Positions 60,836-64,000 of a DNA stretch of 64,000 nt are shown here, piece by piece (the first letter of the stretch is position 1; each line of letters begins with the position of its first letter). Origin of the DNA: Nilaparvata lugens (Eukaryota > Arthropoda > Insecta > Hemiptera > Delphacidae); assembly GCF_014356525.2 (NCBI RefSeq), contig NC_052510.1:18147999-18211998 (forward strand), in the 5' to 3' direction. Under the pieces are notes generated by a model. The model did no database searches. It was not told the origin of the DNA and saw nothing but the letters and a program-made list of their open reading frames with translations. Both the position numbers and the translations under genes were made by a program.

Positions 60836-62533
60836 TCATGTTTTTCTCCGTTTTGATTTCTTGTCTGTTATTTTTTCTCTTTTAATCCCCTTGTCTTGGA
60901 ACATTTTCAGGTCAGCACAAAACAGAATCTGAAAATTAAGAAAGAGAATTTTCAACACTTTCACAAAAGTATAGTATTTTATTGGAATCATATTTTTAAA
61001 AACTTGTGTAATTTGTAATGCTCCTTAACAGAAGCTTTGTCACATATAGGAAAAAGAAACATCAACTTATAAAGTTTTGAAACTGATATTTTCATAGAGC
61101 TCAAAGGAGGAAGAACTCTTCAAGAAGTTCTTTAATTAGCTTGGTTAAAAACAAAATTTAAAGAGAATCATTCACAAAAGTATTATATTTCTATATAAAA
61201 AGCATAACAAGTTATAGATTTTCGTAAGACTGCGAACTAACAACAGTCGTTTTGCTGAAGACTATGGTGTATTGCTTCCACGATCCAAGATATGTGTAAA
61301 AGAGCCGGTCGATGACATGCGCAGTAGTCATGTCGCTACTGTATATGACTACTGGTTGATCAAATATTGAATTTAATTTGTATAAATATTATCAAACATG
61401 AATAAGCTGGGGTCTCAATGTCTGAAATTCAACTGATACTTGCGCCTGATATCCACCCTACTCTATCATATATGTAACAATACAAACACCCCACTCAAAT
61501 ACAATAATTATTAGAATATTGGAGTCATCACTGAGGCCACCGAATCACTGACTGGTTTTGACTGGTGAGCTGAGAGTGATGTCCGCGGGGAGGCTGGAGG
61601 CAGAACGTCTCAATGTGCACTAGAGGAAGGTTGTGTTGTGCTACAGAGGTTTTAAAAGAAAATGAGATATTTTAGTATGTTGGAGAGAGAAAGTAGATAT
61701 AAGTATAAAGCTGCGTTTACTGGTTTATACCAAAGTTGCCAACCCAACAAAATGTTGTCCAAATTTTTTTTAGAAAAGAAGTTGCTATTCTCAAATGCAG
61801 AGCAGTAAAACTTGTCAATTTCTTGCCCTGAAAGGGTAGTCGTCGAGGACTTGTGGAAAGGGAACATTTTGTTAGCTAATTTCTCAATGTTTCCAACACT
61901 GAGTGGGAAACAAAAATCTGTTGAAAACTACACTTGTGGTTACACGACACAACTTGTGGTTAAGATCTCTACAAGTTGACGACAACATGTGTCTGTGCTT
62001 TTTAAGAAATTGGGACAAATTGCAGCAAAAAAACGCGTCTAGGAGTTTAGACAGTGTTTGAATTCGTAAATTTGTCTTTTGTTTCATTATCATCTTATAT
62101 AAATAAGCAGAGCCCTGGACCCTAAAAACCTGGAGGTGGCAGCGCGCTACTGGAAAGCACTGTCATGCTCGCCACTCACGCCAAATATAAATCTATTCAT
62201 CTACCGTATAATTTAGTAGTTTTAATTAAGATTAATTTTTAATTCATACATCTCTGATATTCTATTATAAATATTTTTTATCAAAGTAAACAGTTGTAGC
62301 CTAGTAACTTTATTTTATACTAATAATAAAATACTTACAGTGTGGGCCCAGCCAGCTTCATTGCCGTAGAGAAGCCGGAAATGTTCGCCGATCTCATCAT
62401 AGATTTTGGTTGTGACAGTTTTAGCTGACTTCAAATGCGGCAGGTAAAGTTGTGATGCTATTTGGAATACGTGCGTATCTACTGGTACTGACTCCAAGTG
62501 CCCAAGTGACATAAGACTGATGCAGTCTGCAAC
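60836..62533 (-). CDS. OGG1: 8-oxoguanine DNA glycosylase, last two coding exons (partial)
   Basis: The exon at 62339-62533 (65 codons) encodes [20 protein letters not shown] and, further on, [14 protein letters not shown]. The final exon (60836-60928) encodes [14 protein letters not shown] and a Lys/Arg-rich tail, then TGA. Both junctions are phase 0 with GT/AG borders. This is the C-terminal part of OGG1, which removes 8-oxoguanine opposite C in base excision repair. The exon begins immediately after the position of the catalytic Lys (human Lys249), and its Asp19 aligns with the catalytic Asp268. The Lys itself and all upstream exons (helix-hairpin-helix, N-terminal domain) lie beyond 64000 or are otherwise not visible. 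The short basic tail resembles a nuclear-localisation sequence. No defect was seen. Confidence 0.88.
60929..62338 (-). other. Last intron of OGG1
   Basis: 1,410 bp between the two OGG1 exons, AT-rich. Open frames at 61652-61867 and 61884-62093 (minus) have no motif. Confidence 0.75.
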
Positions 62534-62795
62534 CTACAACAACAATTATTGAATAAAAAGTTTTTTTTTTAAATACTTGGGAATAGAACTGGTTCAAAAC
62601 ATTTGGTATAATATTAAATGGAAGTATTGCTTGGGAAAATAAAACTAGCTTCACTATATTGCCTGTAGTATAGGATGTGATATTTTTGCTAGTTTTGATT
62701 TGACCTTACAATAAAAAGTGTGCGAAATTGGTTCAGTGACCAAACATTTACTGGTTTCTTCAAAGATGAATATTGTTACTAAACTTGGATTTCTA

Positions 62796-62967
62796 ATAAG
62801 CTGCGTACAAACCTACGCTCCACGAACACGCGAATTTCGCTTTCCATCAGCTGATTATAACTGTATTTGTACAGAAACGGTAAGATACAAATGTAATAAG
62901 TTTATCATCAGCTGATGGTAAGCGAAATGCGTGTGTTCGTGGCGCATAGGGCTGTACGCAGCTTTAG
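62796..62967. mobile_element. Palindromic MITE (aagctgcgtac ends)
   Basis: About 170 bp that is nearly one perfect inverted repeat. The left arm aagctgcgtacaaacctacg, with ccacgaacacgcg and tttccatcagctgat, is mirrored by the right arm ending tgtacgcagctt. It lies in the OGG1 intron. No frame. Confidence 0.85.
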
Positions 62968-63034
62968 ATTTTGTTTTTGTCAAACAGTAGCAATAAAAGC
63001 AATACAGTATAGAAGCAGTAGCAGTAAAAAGTAA

Positions 63035-63460
63035 TCGCCGGCCGGGTCGGTCTAGTGGTTTGGAACGTTAAGGTGCGTACAGACTTTCGCTCTGCTCCGC
63101 AACCGAACGTCACTCCAGCAGAGCGATTGATGATCGACCGGGGAGCAAGAGTGGTTTGACCGGGGAACGCGAGAAGATCTAACATCTTCCGTAACGTTCA
63201 TGATGAGTGCGTGGGCGGAGCGACTGTGGTTCGATGGAGGAACGAGGGCGGTACGAGGGCGGAGCGTGCTCGGTGCGGGTTGGAAGCGCGTATATGTGTA
63301 CGCAGCTTTACAGAATTCAGTTTGATTGCACTGCCTAGTTCGTGGGTTCAAATACCGCCGGTGGCGTGGACATTTGATCATCTCTAATCAAATCACCCAT
63401 GCACAGGCAAAAAGCTCATGTAGGCATCATCAAATTAATGTGAAAATCAAGCAATAAAAA
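63035..63460 (+). mobile_element. tRNA-derived SINE split by a MITE
   Basis: The head (gccgggtcggtctagtggtt, 63041-63060) is an A-box region. The tail resumes at 63311 with a B box (gtgggttcaaataccgcc) and a body matching the SINE at 53106. About 240 bp of MITE (63068-63310) separates them. Pol III promoter function would be lost. Confidence 0.6.
63068..63310. mobile_element. MITE with TTA target duplication inserted in a SINE
   Basis: The ends are AGGTGCGTACAGAC and GTGTACGCAGCTT, imperfect inverses, with TTA on each side as a 3-bp duplication. A 3-bp TWA duplication is typical of PIF/Harbinger-type elements. The GC-rich interior (gcggagcgtgctcggtgcgg) has no frame of note. The ends resemble those of the element at 62796. 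Confidence 0.7.
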
Positions 63461-64000
63461 AGATCAATAAAGATTGATTACTATAGATTTATCAGTACCG
63501 TATCATAGTTAATAAGAACTATATCAAAAAATGAAAAGAATTGTGTTTTGCTGAGGATGATGAACACATGAGCTCAAGATTTGTGCGTGGGTAATGAGAT
63601 TGATGATGAAGAGAGATGAGTGGACCTACAGTTTTAGGTGTACCAATTCATCCAGAGAGATAAAGTAGTCTATTCAATCTAATCATATAAGATCTAAACA
63701 TGATGAAATACTTGTCAATAATAGATTCATAATGATAATATTTATCCAGATTGGAGAAAATCGATGATACTGACATTCAGATAAATAAAAGTGAATATCT
63801 TACGTAAGAAATTGATCAAACTGGCCTAGAAGAAACTGAAGTATAGTATATCTAGAGCGGAGAAAATCTAGGCAACACAAATATTAATGAAAAAAGTGAA
63901 AATCAAAGCAAATCAAAAGAAATGGATTGAATCGATATAGAGAATGGTTTAGCTACTAGTACCATAGAGAAATTGTTTTATTATTAGTTTCTCTAAGCTA
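63461..64000. other. Right end, OGG1 intron, no recognised exon
   Basis: No exon matching the OGG1 catalytic Lys region was found, so the gene's upstream exons must be further right. AT-rich sequence only. Confidence 0.5.

Overview
This window is eukaryotic nuclear DNA. It is AT-rich, has short exons in long introns with GT/AG boundaries, and is packed with transposable elements of several classes. The genes and repeats fit an insect. A hemipteran, and specifically a planthopper-like genome, is my inference from the clan-4 P450 pair, the many TAGGCCTA-type repeats and general texture; no search was run. Two 100-base N runs (1323-1422 and 23398-23497) are assembly gaps.

Left third (1-22 kb): two tandem clan-4 (CYP4-like) cytochrome P450 genes on the minus strand. 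The right-hand copy (11224-21844) can be assembled completely as 12 exons in consistent phase, encoding 511 residues with every P450 landmark. The left-hand copy (1834-4703) has five exons matching exons 2-6 of its neighbour and then stops at a gap and a repeat. Between and inside them lie a rearranged LINE fragment, MITE-like elements and a three-armed foldback repeat in intron 10.

Middle (22-33 kb): an assembly gap, a 1-kb AT-only array, then a plus-strand FLYWCH zinc-finger gene of two phase-compatible exons (25207-25435 and 28017-28228). Its intron carries a perfect 717-bp tandem duplication, and its last codons run into a terminal-inverted-repeat element.

32.7-44.6 kb: a nested set of retrotransposons. 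The host is a non-LTR element whose coiled-coil/SGNH-esterase region and endonuclease-reverse transcriptase appear to form one open reading frame. It is interrupted by a 5'-truncated non-LTR fragment (34039-35023) and by a minus-strand LTR element (38125-43975) with TG...CA LTRs, a CTAT target duplication, a primer-binding-site candidate and a polypurine tract but no pol gene.

Right third (44.6-64 kb): repeat-dominated DNA with at least five copies of a small MITE family, tRNA-derived SINEs (two with insertions between their A and B boxes), a decayed reverse transcriptase fragment, a Helitron-like hairpin, a small broken reading frame, and a (TG)n-bearing dispersed repeat. At the right end are the last two coding exons (62339-62533 and 60836-60928, minus strand) of an 8-oxoguanine DNA glycosylase (OGG1), with earlier exons beyond the window.

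The host genes do not form a pathway; the P450s are a local duplication and OGG1 and the FLYWCH gene are independent neighbours. The most unusual structures are the SGNH-EN-RT fusion element, the pol-less LTR element with a Met/Pro minisatellite, and the foldback element in the P450 intron.
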